From Baffinella frigidus (taxonomy: Eukaryota > Cryptophyceae > Cryptomonadales > Baffinellaceae): a stretch of DNA of 13,737 nucleotides. A model generated the notes under the pieces. That model did no database searches and was not told the DNA's origin. It saw only the letters and a list, made by a program, of their open reading frames with translations. This document shows, piece by piece, positions 1-7,226 of the stretch. How positions within the stretch are numbered: position 1 is the stretch's first letter; each line of letters starts with the position of its first letter. The stretch covers positions 133,874 to 147,610 of the forward strand of contig MU646779.1 in assembly GCA_026770585.1 (NCBI GenBank). The letters run 5' to 3'. The position numbers were made by a program, and so were the translations under genes.

Positions 1-36
1 TGGAGTTTGGGGTGTGGGGTGTGGGGTGTGGGGATT
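1..36 (+). repeat. GTGTGGG heptamer array
   Basis: About four G-rich units of 7 bp open the window. The unit is a variant of the TTTAGGG telomere heptamer. The sequence after it, up to about 180, has a 9-bp hairpin (92-100 with 106-114) and no recognisable gene. Confidence 0.8.
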
Positions 37-180
37 GGGAGATACCCACGTGCGCAGCTCCTCGAGAAGATGGTGCCCGACACCTCCTCTCCCTCTCCTC
101 CCGCCGAGGAGAGGGGGGTCTGCGCGCTTTTGGGGAACCCCGACATCGCTGAGCTTCTCTCCCGCGCTGGTGCCTTTCGG

Positions 181-345
181 GTTTGGAGTTTGGAGTTTAG
201 GGTTTAGAGTTTAGGTTTGCCGTCTGCCGCGCTGGTGCGTGCGTTTCGGGTTCAGGGTTCAGGGTTGCCGTTTTGGGGTGGGAGGGTTGAGCGCTGGTGC
301 GTGGGTTCAGGGTTTAGGGCTGCTGGTGTGGGGTGGGAGGGTTGA
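181..345 (+). repeat. Degenerate TTTAGGG/TTCAGGG telomere-like repeats
   Basis: Repeated short runs of TTTAGGG, TTCAGGG and GTTTGGAG-type units are interspersed with a GC-rich spacer holding the phrase GCGCTGGTGCGTG more than once. The G-rich strand is the plus strand here, opposite to the arrays at 8938 and 13335. Confidence 0.7.
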
Positions 346-360
346 GGGGTTCTCTCGACA

Positions 361-522
361 ACCGAATCCAAGACCTACCGCTCCATTCGTTGCCTTTTTG
401 CTGCTAAATGATGCTAATATTTCTAAATTTGCATTTTCTGTATCCGTTCCATAAACAGATAATTTTGTTTCTTGTAATGACGTTCCTATTCCAATATTAC
501 CAGCAGTATAAGATATATCATT
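361..522 (-). pseudogene. Relic of a tail-fibre-like GIGT-motif protein
   Basis: Read on the minus strand, 54 codons stay open and give a protein-like stretch: it begins NDISYTAGNIGIGTS, continues with KLSVYG about seven residues later, and ends near NGAVGLGFG. The pattern YTxGNxGIGTxxxxxKLxVxG followed by an AxxGLGFG strand is typical of repeat-rich fibre or adhesin proteins of phages, bacteria and large DNA viruses, often with a C-terminal S74-type chaperone. The segment is AT-rich with A/T-ending codons (GGA, ATA, AAT, TTA), unlike the GC-rich surroundings, which suggests transfer. No start codon, signal or C-terminal domain is present; both sides run into telomere-like or inverted-repeat DNA. 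Its edges carry a 10-bp inverted match (403-412 with 517-526), perhaps by chance. Family assignment is by motif only; the source organism is unknown. Confidence 0.6.
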
Positions 523-527
523 TAGCT

Positions 528-547
528 CTCGCTGACTATTCAGCGAG
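528..547. repeat. 8-bp perfect hairpin
   Basis: CTCGCTGA at 528-535 pairs with TCAGCGAG at 540-547 around a 4-base loop, immediately beside the AT-rich coding relic. Confidence 0.7.
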
Positions 548-573
548 TGTGGTTGTCGGACACAAGCCTGATG

Positions 574-645
574 GTTTGGGGTTGAGGGTTTCTGCCAAGC
601 AGCGACTCCTTGGCAGTTCCTTAGCAGGAACCCTCAACCCCAAAC
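574..645. repeat. Inverted repeat, 17 + 8 bp arms
   Basis: The 17 bases at 574-590 are the exact reverse complement of 629-645, and the inner arm CTGCCAAG (592-599) pairs with 609-616. Twelve unpaired bases lie on the right side. The outer arm has a telomere-like composition (GGGGTTGAGGGTT). Confidence 0.85.
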
Positions 646-652
646 TCTAAGG

Positions 653-1745
653 GGCGCGGACCCCGTGGGGGGCGCGACCGCTGCACATGCTGATCCACCC
701 AGGATTGTTGTTGGGGGGGGCATAGTTAATTTAATTAAGATTCGCAAGTAAAATTACCTATGCCATAGGTAAATAATAGTCGCGTTACCATTGTTGGTCC
801 ACAGTACTTGCCGAACCTCCTAACCACAAACCTCAAACCTTAACAGGCGCAGACCCCGTGGGGCGCGACCGCTGCACAAGCTGATCCACCCAGGATTATC
901 ACCGGGGGTATGTGATTCAATTAGGATTCATAAGTAAAATTACGATTTTCCTATGGCATAGGTCATTACGATTTACCAATTATGGTTTACCTATGGCACA
1001 GGTAATTTTACTTGTGCATCCTAATTAAATCAAATATTGCATAGCCGAACCTCCAAACCCCCGAAACCCTAGCAGGCGCGGATCCCGTGAGGCGGAACGG
1101 GCGCGGGGAAAACCGCTGCACATGCTGATCCACCCGGGATTGTTGGGGGGGGGGGTTAATTTAATTGGGATTCATAAGTAAAATTACCCATGCAATAGGT
1201 AAAATATATACCAAAATGGGCAGGCGCGGACCCCGTGTGGCGGAAGATCCACCCATTTAATTAGGATTCACAAGTAAAATTACCCATGCCATAGGTAAAT
1301 CACAACCCCCAAACCCTAACAGGCGCGGGCCCCGTTGGGCGGAACGGGCGAGGGGCGCGGCCGCTGCACGTGCTCCCGCAGTGCGACGACGATAACGGGG
1401 TATCTAATTTAATTAGGATTCATAAGTAAAATTACCTATGCCTAGGTAAATCACATACCAAAATGGTAAGGCGGCTCCATAGTAACGCGAATCCTTGGCG
1501 CTTGGCAGGCGCGGACCCTGTGGGGCGGAACGGACGCGGGGCGCTGCCGCTGCACATGCTGATAGTGATGGTAATGATTTAACCAGGATTCATAAGTTGA
1601 TTTAATTAGGATTCATAAGTAAAATTACCTATGCCTTGGGTAAATCTGATGACAAAATGGGCAGGCGCGGATCCTGTGGGGCGGAACGGACGAGGGGCGC
1701 GGCCGCTGCACATGCTCCCGCAGTGCGACGACGACAACTGCCTCT
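653..1745 (+). repeat. Seven-copy composite repeat array
   Basis: Units begin with a GC-rich block (GGCGCGGACCCCGTGGGGCG, then CCGCTGCACATGCTGATCC) at about 653, 844, 1073, 1221, 1320, 1506 and 1662. Each is followed by an AT-rich block (TTAATTAGGATTCATAAGTA, then AAATTACCTATGCCATAGGT). Spacing is irregular, 99 to 229 bp. Two copies (1320, 1662) share an alternative GC tail, CTCCCGCAGTGCGACGACGA, which points to a higher-order pattern. The AT block contains a near-perfect palindrome, best seen at 754-772 (9-bp arms). An 11-base G run lies at 1145-1155. No gene is evident. Confidence 0.9.
913..1032. mobile_element. MITE-like inverted-repeat element in the array
   Basis: The 31 bases at 913-943 match the reverse complement of 1002-1032 at 28 positions, enclosing about 58 bp of AT-rich sequence. 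The same terminus (TTAATTAGGATTCATAAGTA) occurs once in most other units of the array, usually without its partner. This is therefore either the full form of an element whose other copies are half-deleted, or a local inversion. No open frame and no clear target duplication. Confidence 0.65.
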
Positions 1746-2280
1746 GCATCTCGAAGGAGGTCAGTCCACACTGTGTAGAGACATCTCAAAGCAAAAGTGG
1801 AACCTTTGTGAAGTTAAGGTAACGGTGGAGATCTGTACCGCGACCTAAGGATGCTATCTTGTGCCTTTTTATGTGGACAGATTCTGGTATGTTCCGAGAT
1901 GAAATCGACAGCGGGAGGCCAGCTCGACTGCGCTGGCAAACTGTTCGGGTCCGGCTTTAGGGTATCCCTTATCCCTTAAGTGGCGGACGGGCGAATGCGG
2001 TCGGCGTTTATGGTTTAGGGTTCAGGGTTTAGGGTATCCTACGGCCTACGGATATCGCAATGTCGTGCTGCAATTTCCGTATCGCTTCACCATCAGCGTG
2101 TGTCGCATTACAACCACAATCTCAGAAATGTCCTTCGTAGTAAGCCTGCCGCTATCGAGGCAACACGGGGCTCATTTAAAAGCCAGGACCGGAAATCCGG
2201 TCTCAGCTTTTTCATTGTAAGAGTCCATTTCCCTTAGCAATGTTCTTTGTAGAACACCTGGTGGATTGGCGCCCTGGCGC
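1746..2280 (+). other. Unassigned stretch with short telomere-like run
   Basis: No gene is recognised. A short run of TTTAGGG, TTCAGGG and TTTAGGG lies at about 2009-2035. At 2184-2200 an imperfect hairpin (GGACCGGAAATCCGGTC) is followed by sequence resembling 3421-3480, so it is a dispersed repeat. Confidence 0.5.
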
Positions 2281-2283
2281 AAA

Positions 2284-2345
2284 TCAGCGTATGTCGCTTT
2301 GCTATCAGCGTGAGTCGCTTTATTATCAGCGTGTGTCGCTGTACG
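2284..2345 (+). repeat. Three tandem copies of a 20-21 bp unit
   Basis: ATCAGCGTGTGTCGCTTT-like units repeat at about 2285, 2304 and 2325; one further copy lies at 2091. The last is the start of the longer dispersed repeat also found at 5747 and 5974. Confidence 0.75.
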
Positions 2346-2632
2346 TTTGTTGGAGTGACGCCAGCAAAGCGCATCTCCACAAAAGTATTAATTAATTGCT
2401 TTTGGTGCAACGAAATTTACTACACAAACGCCTTACTATTACTTTTATGAGCAAATCGTGTAGTAATTTCGTTGCCAAAAGCGATTAATTAATACTTGTA
2501 TGGAGATTAAAGCGGCAGGTGCGGTCTCTCAGGTGCCGCACCCACCGCACGCCTTAAAGTTAACTGCCCACTTGGTAAGTTGACTTTCGCCAATGCATTA
2601 TCGAGTGCTTCTGCTGACGAGGGAGCCACTCG
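2325..2632 (+). repeat. Dispersed repeat R1, interrupted copy
   Basis: ATCAGCGTGTGTCGCTGTACG, CCAGCAAAGCGGCAGGTGCG, GTGCCGCACC and then AAAGTTAACTGCCCACTTGG follow one another. Other copies are at 3028-3090, 5751-5836 and 5980-6165. This copy is split by the element at 2372-2508. The TTAAAGTTAACT/AGTTGACTTT portion can itself fold into a hairpin. Confidence 0.8.
2372..2508. mobile_element. 137-bp MITE with roughly 50-bp inverted termini
   Basis: The left terminus (ATCTCCACAAAAGTATTAAT, running to about 2425) is mirrored by the right one (about 2457-2508), with a few mismatches and small gaps. AAAGCG stands on both sides (2366-2371 and 2509-2514). The uninterrupted host sequence CCAGCAAAGCGGCAGG occurs at 3034, 5789 and 6018, so the insertion and a 5-6 bp target duplication can be read directly. 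There is no open frame, so it would be non-autonomous. The inner termini hold the GTGTAGTAATTT motif shared with other elements in the window. The superfamily is not resolved. Confidence 0.85.
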
Positions 2633-2639
2633 AGGCTAG

Positions 2640-2870
2640 ACATGTGACTATTTTAAAACAGGGCTTCTTTTACTAGTGAAGAAAAAAAGGTATGTGTAGT
2701 AAATTTCACACAAATAGGGGCGTTGGGTCACCTATCTAGGGGAATTCCCCCAGATACGTGACCAAACCTGCCCGTGACTGGTACTAAATTTAACAACCCC
2801 ACATTTAAAATACTCCCTTTTCCAGCCTCGAGTGGAGTGCCTCCGGCCTCGTCTATCCGCCCAGCTTTCC
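2640..2870. mobile_element. Foldback element related to the one at 7651
   Basis: A 38-base near-perfect palindrome (2726-2763, centred on GGGGAATTCCCC) is flanked by GTGTAGTAAATTT on the left and GGTACTAAATTTAACAACCC on the right. The order TGTGTAGTAA, GGTCAC, CACG, GGTAC(T)AAAT, ACAACCCCACAT, CTCGAGTGG recurs at 7697-7833, so the two are diverged relatives. Its outer limits are approximate. Confidence 0.55.
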
Positions 2871-2878
2871 CGGACCCC

Positions 2879-3000
2879 CACACGGTGGGCTTCGAGGGTT
2901 TCGGGACCCCTACAGATTTAGCGGTAACGTCACCAAATTTGCGTTGGAAAATCCTTAAAGTTAACTGCCCACGGGGTGAGTTGACTTTCGATGAAAGGTC
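2879..3000 (+). repeat. Dispersed repeat R2, copy 1
   Basis: The block CACGGTGGGCTTCGAGGGTT is followed by sequence ending in AAAGTTAACTGCCC and TTGACTTTCGATGAAAGG. Relatives lie at 5484-5560 and 12998-13117, each differently truncated. Confidence 0.65.
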
Positions 3001-3059
3001 TGTGGTCCACCGTGTGGTACACCCAAAGTGACGCCAGCAAAGCGGCAGGTGTGGTCGCT

Positions 3060-3383
3060 CGGGTGCCGCACGCACCGCACGCGCCGCGTTCTCCGCGCCG
3101 CTGTGGTCCGCCCCCAACCCTGCACCCCTGTTCTCGTTACGCAAGCTTCCAGCCTTGGATGGCTTTTTTGGGCCCTGAAGCGGATCAAATCCCCTTTCGG
3201 GGCCTGAAATATTTCAAAGTCTGAAAAGGGGGTGAGCGTAGAGGAGATTTGATCCGCTTCAGGTCCCAAAACAGCCCATCAGGGCTGGAAGCTTGTCAAA
3301 CTAGTTCTTATCCGGTCTCTGGGCTGCCGCACGCACCGCACCCGCCGCGTCCTCCGCGCTGCTGTGGTCCGCCCCCAACCCTG
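3060..3383 (+). repeat. Direct repeats flanking a foldback
   Basis: About 58 bp at 3065-3122 (GCACCGCACGCGCCGCG through GGTCCGCCCCCAACCCTG) recurs at about 3327-3382 with a few differences. A shorter relative is at 3748-3780. The foldback element sits between the two copies. Confidence 0.75.
3142..3295. mobile_element. 154-bp foldback element
   Basis: CAAGCTTCCAGCC at 3142 begins an arm of about 55 bp that is matched in reverse complement up to 3295 with few mismatches. The loop region has a second palindrome (TGAAATATTTCA). There is no open frame, and no convincing target duplication in the flanks. Confidence 0.8.
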
Positions 3384-3420
3384 ACCGCTGTCGAGCCAAC
3401 TTGGCACATATAAGACAGTC

Positions 3421-3440
3421 AGGACCGGGATTCCGGTCCT
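3421..3440. repeat. Hairpin AGGACCGG/CCGGTCCT
   Basis: Eight-base arms around four bases. It is followed by GGCTTTTCG and then AAAAGTCCATTTCC, matching the region after 2184, so this belongs to a dispersed repeat. A terminator role cannot be claimed. Confidence 0.6.
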
Positions 3441-3778
3441 GGCTTTTCGTTTTAAAAGTCCATTTCCTTCAGGATTCAGGTCAACGTTTTTAAAATCGTG
3501 TCCCGTCCTCGCTCGGTAGCGGCCCCTGTTCTTATCCGGGAAAACCGATTTTTCTTTCTACACAGCGGGCGTCGAAGAGATTTTCCAGAGCCCGGGTTTC
3601 CGGTACCCTATCCGTAGGAACCCCCCGTATGTCCCTACGGTGTTGCCTACCGTAGGGTCGTATGTCGTATCGCTTAGGGGTTATTCGGGATCCCGCTTAG
3701 GGGTTATTCGACGTCCGCTGTGTGGTAGAGTCCCGGTCTCTCGGGCGCCGCACGCGCCGCGTGGTCCGCGCTGCTGTG

Positions 3779-3827
3779 GTCAAAGTTCATGGTCAAAGTT
3801 GATGGTCAAATTGATGGTCAAATTTTC
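3779..3827 (+). repeat. Four short tandem GGTCAAA units
   Basis: GGTCAAAGTTCAT, GGTCAAAGTTGAT, GGTCAAATTGAT and GGTCAAATTTT follow directly, with a unit of 12-13 bp. Confidence 0.8.
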
Positions 3828-4080
3828 CCCAACCCTAGTGTGTGTTGTTTTTGTCTTGACTGATACTCATCATGTCTGACTGGCCACTTACGGGATAGGG
3901 TCAATCGAACAGATTTAAATCCGAAACATCTGTTTCCCTAAGCCCCTGGAATCCTCGACCAAGGGGAAAAGAAAACCCCGGGAACTCGCCCTTACCTCAA
4001 AACCCAAAGCCCCACACCCACGACACGGACATACCCGTCGCTGGTGGGAATACCGGGGTCGCGAGGTTTGGGGTGTGGGG

Positions 4081-4139
4081 TGGAGGGAGGGAGGGAGGGA
4101 GGGATGGATGGATGGAGGGAGGAATGGATGGAGGGAGAT
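4081..4139 (+). repeat. GGGA/GGAT tetranucleotide array 1
   Basis: Purine-only GGGA and GGAT units. G-tracts of three recur at 4-base spacing, so a quadruplex is possible on the plus strand. Confidence 0.9.
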
Positions 4140-4239
4140 AAGCAGGGAGAGAGGGAGTGGGTCGGGAGGTTGGGAGGGAGAGCCTGCCGGCAGCCAGGAG
4201 GCTTGGAGAATACCACCGCTATGTTAGAAGCCCGGCCGT

Positions 4240-4300
4240 AGGGAGGGAGGGAGGGAGGGAGGGAGGGAGGGATGGATGAATGGATGGAGGGAGGAATGGA
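4240..4300 (+). repeat. GGGA/GGAT tetranucleotide array 2
   Basis: Same structure and order (GGGA run, then GGATGGATGAATGGATGGA, then GGGAGGAATGGA) as the array at 4081, so it is a duplicated block rather than an independent expansion. Confidence 0.9.
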
Positions 4301-4332
4301 ACCCCGTGGGGTGTGGGGTGTGGGGTTCTTAT

Positions 4333-4425
4333 AAGGTAAACGGGTTTGTACGGGTTAGTACCGGAAGGACCTCGATGATACTCGAGAGGCCCCTGCGCCT
4401 CAGATAATGGCTGAGTTAACTCGTT
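4333..4425 (+). repeat. 93-bp direct repeat, copy 1
   Basis: Runs from AAGGTAAACGGGTTTGTACG to GAGTTAACTCGTT and is nearly identical to 4682-4774; the visible differences are at TTAGTACCGG versus TTTGTACCGA. It includes the palindrome GAGTTAACTC. Confidence 0.9.
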
Positions 4426-4681
4426 ACCCATGACACGGAAATACCCGTCGCTGGCGGGAACACCGAATCCTGGATCACCAAATGCCAAATAAACGATAAC
4501 ATGTATTTCTCATCCATCCAATCAGCATTAGCGGCAAACATTCCATTCCGTATGAAGTTTAATCACTTTGAAAACGCTACTGCCTCTACTCAATATGCTG
4601 GTATGGAGTATCGTCGCCATGGTTTCACCTAAACCCCTGTTTGGAATCCTCGACCAAGGGGGGAAAGAAAACCCCGGGAAC

Positions 4682-4774
4682 AAGGTAAACGGGTTTGTAC
4701 GGGTTTGTACCGAAAGGACCTCGATGATACTCGAGAGGCCCCTGCGCCTCAGATAATGGCTGAGTTAACTCGTT
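4682..4774 (+). repeat. 93-bp direct repeat, copy 2
   Basis: Partner of 4333-4425. Here it directly follows the CCAAGGGG/AACCCCGGGAA block, while copy 1 is followed by the CATACCCGTCGCTGG block, so the two composite units were shuffled. Confidence 0.9.
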
Positions 4775-4977
4775 TCCCCGCACACACATAGGCCACACCC
4801 ACAAGAATTTGCTGAGCCACTTCCTACCGTAGGGCGACCCGTAGGTCATACAATTCGCAAATCTGTTCGATTGACCCTATCCCGTAAGTGGCCAGTCAGA
4901 CATGATGAGTATCATTCAAGACAAAAACAACACCCGCAGCCAAGGAGCCGTCTTCATCTCAGGGAATGGGTCAGTTA

Positions 4978-5062
4978 ATCTTTTATCTGAGATGAAGGTT
5001 TCTCCCCCAGGTGCGGCGACTCCTGGTCCGAATCGGACGACTCCTGGTCCGAATCGGACGGC
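4978..5062 (+). repeat. Direct repeat ATCTGAGATGAAGG, copy 1
   Basis: TTATCTGAGATGAAGGT, CTCCC and GGTGCGGCGACTCCTGGTCC are shared with 5352-5418, and a diverged middle copy begins at 5274. Within it a 21-bp unit (CGACTCCTGGTCCGAATCGG) is repeated twice at 5017-5037 and 5038-5058; each contains the small hairpin TCCGAATCGGA. Confidence 0.8.
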
Positions 5063-5098
5063 TTCTGGGCTGCGGGGAACCCGTTTCCTGAAATCCAG

Positions 5099-5273
5099 TA
5101 GAGCGCTGTGCAGAGAAGTTGGCCACCGGGAAATGGGAAAATGGGAAAATTGGAGCCATTTTGTCTACTTTTGAGAAATTCATGGTACTAAATTTCTCCA
5201 AAGTTGACAAAACGGCTCCAATTTCTCAATTTCCCATTATTTCCCGTGGCCAACTTCTCTGCACAGCGCTCTA
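5099..5273. mobile_element. Foldback element with TA on both sides
   Basis: Starting at TA|GAGCGCTGTGCAGAG and ending CTGCACAGCGCTC|TA, the two arms of about 80 bp are almost complementary over their full length. TA stands at both ends, as expected for a TA target duplication (Tc1/mariner-like MITEs and some others). The apex holds GGTACTAAATTTCTCC, the GGTAC(T)AAAT motif seen in other elements here. There is no open frame. Confidence 0.85.
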
Positions 5274-5285
5274 TCTGAGATGAAG

Positions 5286-5298
5286 CCCCCCCCCCCCC
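5286..5298 (+). repeat. Run of 13 C
   Basis: A homopolymer lying in the diverged middle copy of the ATCTGAGATGAAG repeat. Its length is the kind of base call most prone to sequencing error. Confidence 0.9.
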
Positions 5299-5351
5299 AG
5301 GTGCAGAGGCTCCTAGTCCGGACCTTTATCTCAAGTCCGAGATAACTAATC

Positions 5352-5418
5352 CTTTATCTGAGATGAAGGTGTCTCCCGCAGGTGCGGCGACTCCTGGTCC
5401 GAATCGGACGGCTTCTGG
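5352..5418 (+). repeat. Direct repeat ATCTGAGATGAAGG, copy 2
   Basis: Matches 4978-5062 with one of the two 21-bp subunits missing, and leads directly into the exon-like segment at 5433. Confidence 0.8.
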
Positions 5419-5432
5419 GGTGTGGGGCTAAG

Positions 5433-5473
5433 TCCCTCCAGTGGATGGTGCCGGAGGACGCAGGTCCAGAGGG
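5433..5473 (+). pseudogene. Exon-like segment SLQWMVPEDAGPEG, copy 1
   Basis: This 41-base segment recurs at 6259, 7116 and about 7252, with a stop-containing relative in the 320-bp units at about 6476 and 6796. In the frame reading SLQWMVPEDAGPEG, the differences from the 7252 copy are CTC/CTT, GTG/GTC, CCG/CCC, GAC/AAT and one inserted codon, that is, mainly third-position changes and a whole-codon gap. That pattern suggests descent from coding sequence. The protein is not recognised and no flanking exon can be joined with confidence. Confidence 0.4.
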
Positions 5474-5483
5474 TTACTATCCA

Positions 5484-5560
5484 CACGGTGGGCTACGAAA
5501 GTTTCGTTGGGGCTGGAATTCAGGGTGTTGCGCGACCAAACTGCACCAGAAAACCCGACA
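5484..5560 (+). repeat. Dispersed repeat R2, copy 2
   Basis: CACGGTGGGCTACGAAAGTT, then ATTCAGGGTG, CGACCAAACTGCACCAGAAA. Closest to the copy at 12998 (GGATTCCAGGGTGATACGTG, ACCAGCTTGCATCAGAAA). Confidence 0.65.
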
Positions 5561-5577
5561 GGTCCCAGAGGACGCAG

Positions 5578-5626
5578 GTCCCCTCTCTCGCAAAGCTACC
5601 AGCCTTGAAAGAACCACCAGCAAACC
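5578..5626 (+). repeat. Repeat CCCTCTCTCGCAAAGCTACC, copy 1
   Basis: About 48 bp recurs almost unchanged at 6144-6189 (CAGCCTYGAAAGAACCACCAG). Here it leads into the CCCCACA array; in the second copy it leads into GTTGCAGCTTATCCCAGGATC. Confidence 0.8.
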
Positions 5627-5704
5627 CCACACCCCACACCCCAAACCACGCAACCCCACACCCCACACCCCACACCCCGCAACCCCACACCCCACACCCC
5701 AAAC
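5624..5704 (+). repeat. CCCCACA heptamer array
   Basis: Units of CCCCACA, interrupted by CCAAACCACG and CGCAA, followed directly by the near-complement GGGTGTGGGG, so the array can pair with its own flank. Confidence 0.85.
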
Positions 5705-5746
5705 CGGGTGTGGGGTCCGCGCTGCTGCGGTCCCAAACCCGGACGC

Positions 5747-6165
5747 TTTACTGTCAGCGTGTGTCGCTGTACGTTGGTTGGAGTGCCGCCAGCAAAGCGG
5801 CAGGTGCGGTCTCTCGGGTGCCGCACCCACCGCACGACGGGAGAGAGCACGCAAGGCAGTCACGACCGACCGTCTGGCTTCGGCGTCCGCGTGACCGGTC
5901 ACGCGGGCGTTCACGGGATCCCAGGATCTGATCCGAGTGGTAGATTTCACCTGATCCGAGTAGTAGATTTCACGCTTTACTATCAGCGTGTGTCGCTGTA
6001 CGTTGGTTGGAGTGCCGCCAGCAAAGCGGCAGGTGCGGGGTCTCTCGGGTGCCGCACCCACCGCACGCCTTAAAGTTAACTGCCCACTTGGTAAGTTGAC
6101 TTTCGCCAAGGCATTATCGAGTGCTTTCGCCAATGCATTATCGGCCCCTCTCTCGCAAAGCTACC
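5747..6165 (+). repeat. Two further copies of repeat R1
   Basis: Copy 5751-5836 and copy 5980-6066 both carry the unbroken site CCAGCAAAGCGGCAGG that is interrupted at 2372-2508. The second continues into AAAGTTAACTGCCCACTTGG and the CATTATCGAGTGCTT sequence, as at 2553-2611. Between them lies GATCCGAGTGGTAGATTTCA and a short tandem copy of it. Confidence 0.85.
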
Positions 6166-6258
6166 AGCCTCGAAAGAACCACCAGCAACGCGTTGCAGCT
6201 TATCCCAGGATCTGATCGGAGTAGTGGATTTCACCAGAGATGGGGCTGCGGGGGCACG

Positions 6259-6299
6259 TCCCTCCAGTGGATGGTGCCGGGGGACGCAGGTCCAGAGGG
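6259..6299 (+). pseudogene. Exon-like segment SLQWMVPGDAGPEG, copy 2
   Basis: Differs from the copy at 5433 by a single visible base (GAG to GGG). Upstream, GATCTGATCGGAGTAGTGGA can be read DLIGVVDFTRDG; its relatives at 6429 and 7068 differ at CGA/GGA and at the silent GTG-GTA versus GTA-GTG. That upstream piece is in another frame from the SLQWM piece, so a single uninterrupted protein is not supported. Confidence 0.4.
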
Positions 6300-6328
6300 T
6301 TTACCACCTAGATCTGTCCGACTCAAGT

Positions 6329-6648
6329 TGGTCCACCACTAGCAACCCTTCTTCTCGTCTTCTGTTTCACTCTCGATGCAGGTCCTAGGGAGGCCCTTTG
6401 AGCCACCTCGTTGCAGCTTATCCCAGGATCTGATCCGAGTGGTAGATTTCACCAGAGATGGGGCTGTGGGGCCACGTCCCTCCAGTAGATGGTCCCCGAG
6501 GTAACCACTTCCTGGGAAGAAGGTCACGTTACCACCACGCAAGGCCGCAGATGGGGTGTTTCAAAAGTCAATTTCGCAGGTCTGTCGCTGAGGGTCCGCC
6601 CAAAGTTGACAAACGGCTCCCCTGCGTGGGACTCTGTGGTGGACGACC
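6329..6648 (+). repeat. 320-bp tandem repeat, unit 1
   Basis: Starts TGGTCCACCACTAGC and appears identical base for base to 6649-6968. It includes a pyrimidine-rich run ending CTCTCGATGCAG at 6381, which resembles a 3' splice site, then GATCTGATCCGAGTGGTAGA and a copy of the SLQW segment with an in-frame TAG (CAGTAGATGG). Apparent reading frames of 67-129 residues within it are copies of each other and are not supported as genes. Confidence 0.95.
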
Positions 6649-6968
6649 TGGTCCACCACTAGCAACCCTTCTTCTCGTCTTCTGTTTCACTCTCGATGCA
6701 GGTCCTAGGGAGGCCCTTTGAGCCACCTCGTTGCAGCTTATCCCAGGATCTGATCCGAGTGGTAGATTTCACCAGAGATGGGGCTGTGGGGCCACGTCCC
6801 TCCAGTAGATGGTCCCCGAGGTAACCACTTCCTGGGAAGAAGGTCACGTTACCACCACGCAAGGCCGCAGATGGGGTGTTTCAAAAGTCAATTTCGCAGG
6901 TCTGTCGCTGAGGGTCCGCCCAAAGTTGACAAACGGCTCCCCTGCGTGGGACTCTGTGGTGGACGACC
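6649..6968 (+). repeat. 320-bp tandem repeat, unit 2
   Basis: Identical partner of the preceding unit. Complete identity implies a very recent duplication, gene conversion, or an assembly artefact. Confidence 0.95.
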
Positions 6969-7163
6969 TGGTCCACCACTAGCAACCCTTCTTCTCGTCT
7001 TCTGTTTCACTCTCGATGCAGGTGCTAGGAGGCCCTTTGAGCCACCTCGTTGCAGCTTATCCCAGGATCTGATCCGAGTAGTGGATTTCACCAGAGATGG
7101 GGCTGCGGGGGCACGTCCCTCCAGTGGAAGGACCCAGAGGACGCAGGTCCAGAGGGGTACCAC
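6969..7163 (+). repeat. 320-bp repeat, diverged partial unit 3
   Basis: Opens like units 1 and 2 (GTCCACCACTAGCAACCC) but reads GTGCTAGGAGG instead of GTCCTAGGGAGG. From about 7080 it follows the version seen at 6208-6310, with SLQWKDPEDAGPEG at 7116-7155. Confidence 0.85.
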
Positions 7164-7226
7164 CTAGATCTCATCCGGGCGATTATTTTGGCAAAACACT
7201 TTTTTTCAAGTATTTTCAACGAAAAT

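Larger units (their letters stand above)
3842..4933. mobile_element. 1.09-kb element with 75-bp terminal inverted repeats
   Basis: Positions 3842-3916 match the reverse complement of 4859-4933 with one visible mismatch, beginning GTGTTGTTTTTGTCTTGA at the outer end. The interior has no convincing transposase frame. It holds two GGGA/GGAT arrays, a 93-bp direct duplication and two copies of GGAATCCTCGACCAAGGGG (3948 and 4643). No target duplication is clear at the outer edges. It may be a non-autonomous DNA transposon or a segmental inverted duplication; conservation of the arms suggests recent origin or gene conversion. Confidence 0.7.

Noticed and set aside
403-526. Transposon defined by the 10-bp inverted match around the AT-rich relic
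   Set aside because: The right arm overlaps the start of the coding relic, no target duplication is visible, and ten bases can match by chance in AT-rich sequence.
653-1745. CRISPR-like regular repeat array
   Set aside because: Repeats are long, diverged and irregularly spaced, the spacers are related to each other, and the context is eukaryotic.
1746-1860. Possible exon with donor AAG|GTAACG near 1819
   Set aside because: Only a single copy, no acceptor paired with it, two frames equally open, and no recognisable protein.
3421-3460. Rho-independent type terminator (hairpin followed by TTTTCGTTTT)
   Set aside because: The context is eukaryotic, there is no upstream gene, and the hairpin belongs to a dispersed repeat also present at 2184.
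5477-6133. 218-residue minus-strand open frame
   Set aside because: It crosses two copies of the R1 repeat and the CCCCACA array; its length comes from GC-rich repeats lacking stops, and its residues repeat internally.
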